Both the position numbers and the translations under genes were made by a program. 5,920 nucleotides of DNA, taken from Alkalinema sp. CAN_BIN05 (lineage in GTDB: Bacteria > Cyanobacteriota > Cyanobacteriia > Leptolyngbyales > Leptolyngbyaceae). Of the stretch, positions 5,456 to 5,920 are shown piece after piece. The notes beneath the pieces are model-generated. The model was not told the DNA's origin. It saw only the letters and a program-made list of their open reading frames with translations, and did not search any database. How positions within the stretch are numbered: the stretch's first letter is position 1; every line of letters begins with the position of its first letter. The stretch spans positions 1 to 5,920 of the forward strand of contig JAJAYH010000238.1 of assembly GCA_026786325.1 (NCBI GenBank). Direction: 5' to 3'.

Positions 5456-5920
5456 GTGTCATGAATTATTCGCGGTGATCCCCAAGGCAGTGAAAAGGCG
5501 TAAGACTAAGGGATTCGCTGGTTGAAGGTTGCTGTCCATGACAATTATTGAACGAGAACAACAAATCTTGCGTGTGAGCCAGCAAGGGATTCATAACGCA
5601 CTAGATACAGCTGTAGCAACTCAATTGAGAACTGAAGTAGTGAGTACGGTCAAAGCCGTCCTAGAGAATGCATTACAAGAAGAAGTGACCGCTTTTCTAC
5701 AGGGGATAGACGGACAGAAGCCCCATCGTTCAGGTTTTTATCATCGCGGCTTAGCCACCCAATATGGCCAAATTCCCGATTTATCTGTGCCTAAATTACG
5801 GGAACGTAACGCTGAACGGAACTGGAAAATATTGGAACGCTATCAACGGAGTCTAGGGAGTTTACTCGACTGGATGTGTTGTTTGTATGTGATGGGATTG
5901 TCCTTGCGAGATTTGCAGGA
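5456..5920 (+). mobile_element. IS256-family insertion sequence, left part only
   Basis: The transposase starting at 5538 marks an insertion sequence that continues past the right edge. Its left end is not certain. I place it near 5456, where GTGTCATGAATTATTCGC begins, because this is about 80 bp before the transposase start, a usual leader length, and the flank to the left belongs to the 5' region of the pentapeptide pseudogene. The matching right inverted repeat and the expected 8-9 bp target duplication lie outside the window, so the boundary is a guess. Confidence 0.6.
5538..5920 (+). CDS. IS256-family (mutator-type) transposase, N-terminal part
   Basis: An open frame of 127 codons runs from the ATG at 5538 to the window edge without a stop. 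The family signature is clear: LQEEVTAFLQG (about 46-56), then HRSGFYHRGLATQYGQIPDL with VPKLRERN (about 63-91), then ILERYQRSLGSLLD and LYVMGLSLRDLQ (about 98-127). This is the usual N-terminal DNA-binding part of IS256-type transposases, which act through a DDE catalytic domain and a copy-out, circular-intermediate route. The catalytic residues would lie beyond the window, so I cannot say whether the enzyme is intact. GAAGG at 5524-5528, 9 nt before the ATG, supports this start. Confidence 0.92.
   Translation, partial: MTIIEREQQILRVSQQGIHNALDTAVATQLRTEVVSTVKAVLENALQEEVTAFLQGIDGQKPHRSGFYHRGLATQYGQIPDLSVPKLRERNAERNWKILERYQRSLGSLLDWMCCLYVMGLSLRDLQ

Noticed and set aside
1..5920. CRISPR array, tRNA or rRNA genes, riboswitches
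   Set aside because: No regularly spaced identical repeats, no tRNA-like cloverleaf with a TTCRA loop, and no rRNA or known riboswitch core was seen on either strand.

Overview
The window looks like chromosomal DNA from a cyanobacterium. CGATCG, the core of the HIP1 octamer, occurs about two dozen times in 5.9 kb, roughly fifteen times more than chance would give, and one full GCGATCGC is present. The proteins agree: a DUF2854-type protein, a cyanobacterial type of membrane-anchored subtilase, a SigF-type group 3 sigma factor, and a secreted pentapeptide-repeat/pilin-like protein. No species can be named from this sequence.

Layout, left to right. The 3' end of an unrecognised plus-strand gene (1-66) converges on a minus-strand DUF2854 gene (82-693). 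Next, also on the minus strand, is a long subtilase gene (822-2798). It is divergent from a small plus-strand membrane-protein gene (2894-3307). That gene converges on sigF (3437-4228, minus), and a hairpin terminator with its T-tract on the sigF strand lies between them. Upstream of sigF is about 380 bp without a gene, carrying a cluster of five TTTAGTKAY repeats, two of which form the outer arms of a 39-bp imperfect palindrome. Next comes a minus-strand gene (4612-5421) for a secreted pentapeptide-repeat/type IV pilin-like protein, interrupted by one in-frame TAA. The window ends inside an IS256-family insertion sequence whose transposase (5538 onward, plus strand) runs off the right edge.

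The two most notable points are about loss of function. The subtilase keeps its catalytic His, Ser and oxyanion Asn, but has Gly where the catalytic Asp should be, and its substrate-pocket motif is also altered; it may be a pseudoprotease. The pentapeptide/pilin-like gene reads through perfectly except for a stop at codon 34, exactly where a Gln is expected, and the IS element starts only about 35 bp upstream of its start codon. It looks like a very young pseudogene.

The genes do not form one pathway. The only suggestive functional link is SigF, which in cyanobacteria is tied to pilus genes and motility, beside a gene with a pilin-like domain. I did not see a clear new multi-gene system. The sigF-upstream repeat array is the best candidate for undescribed regulation.
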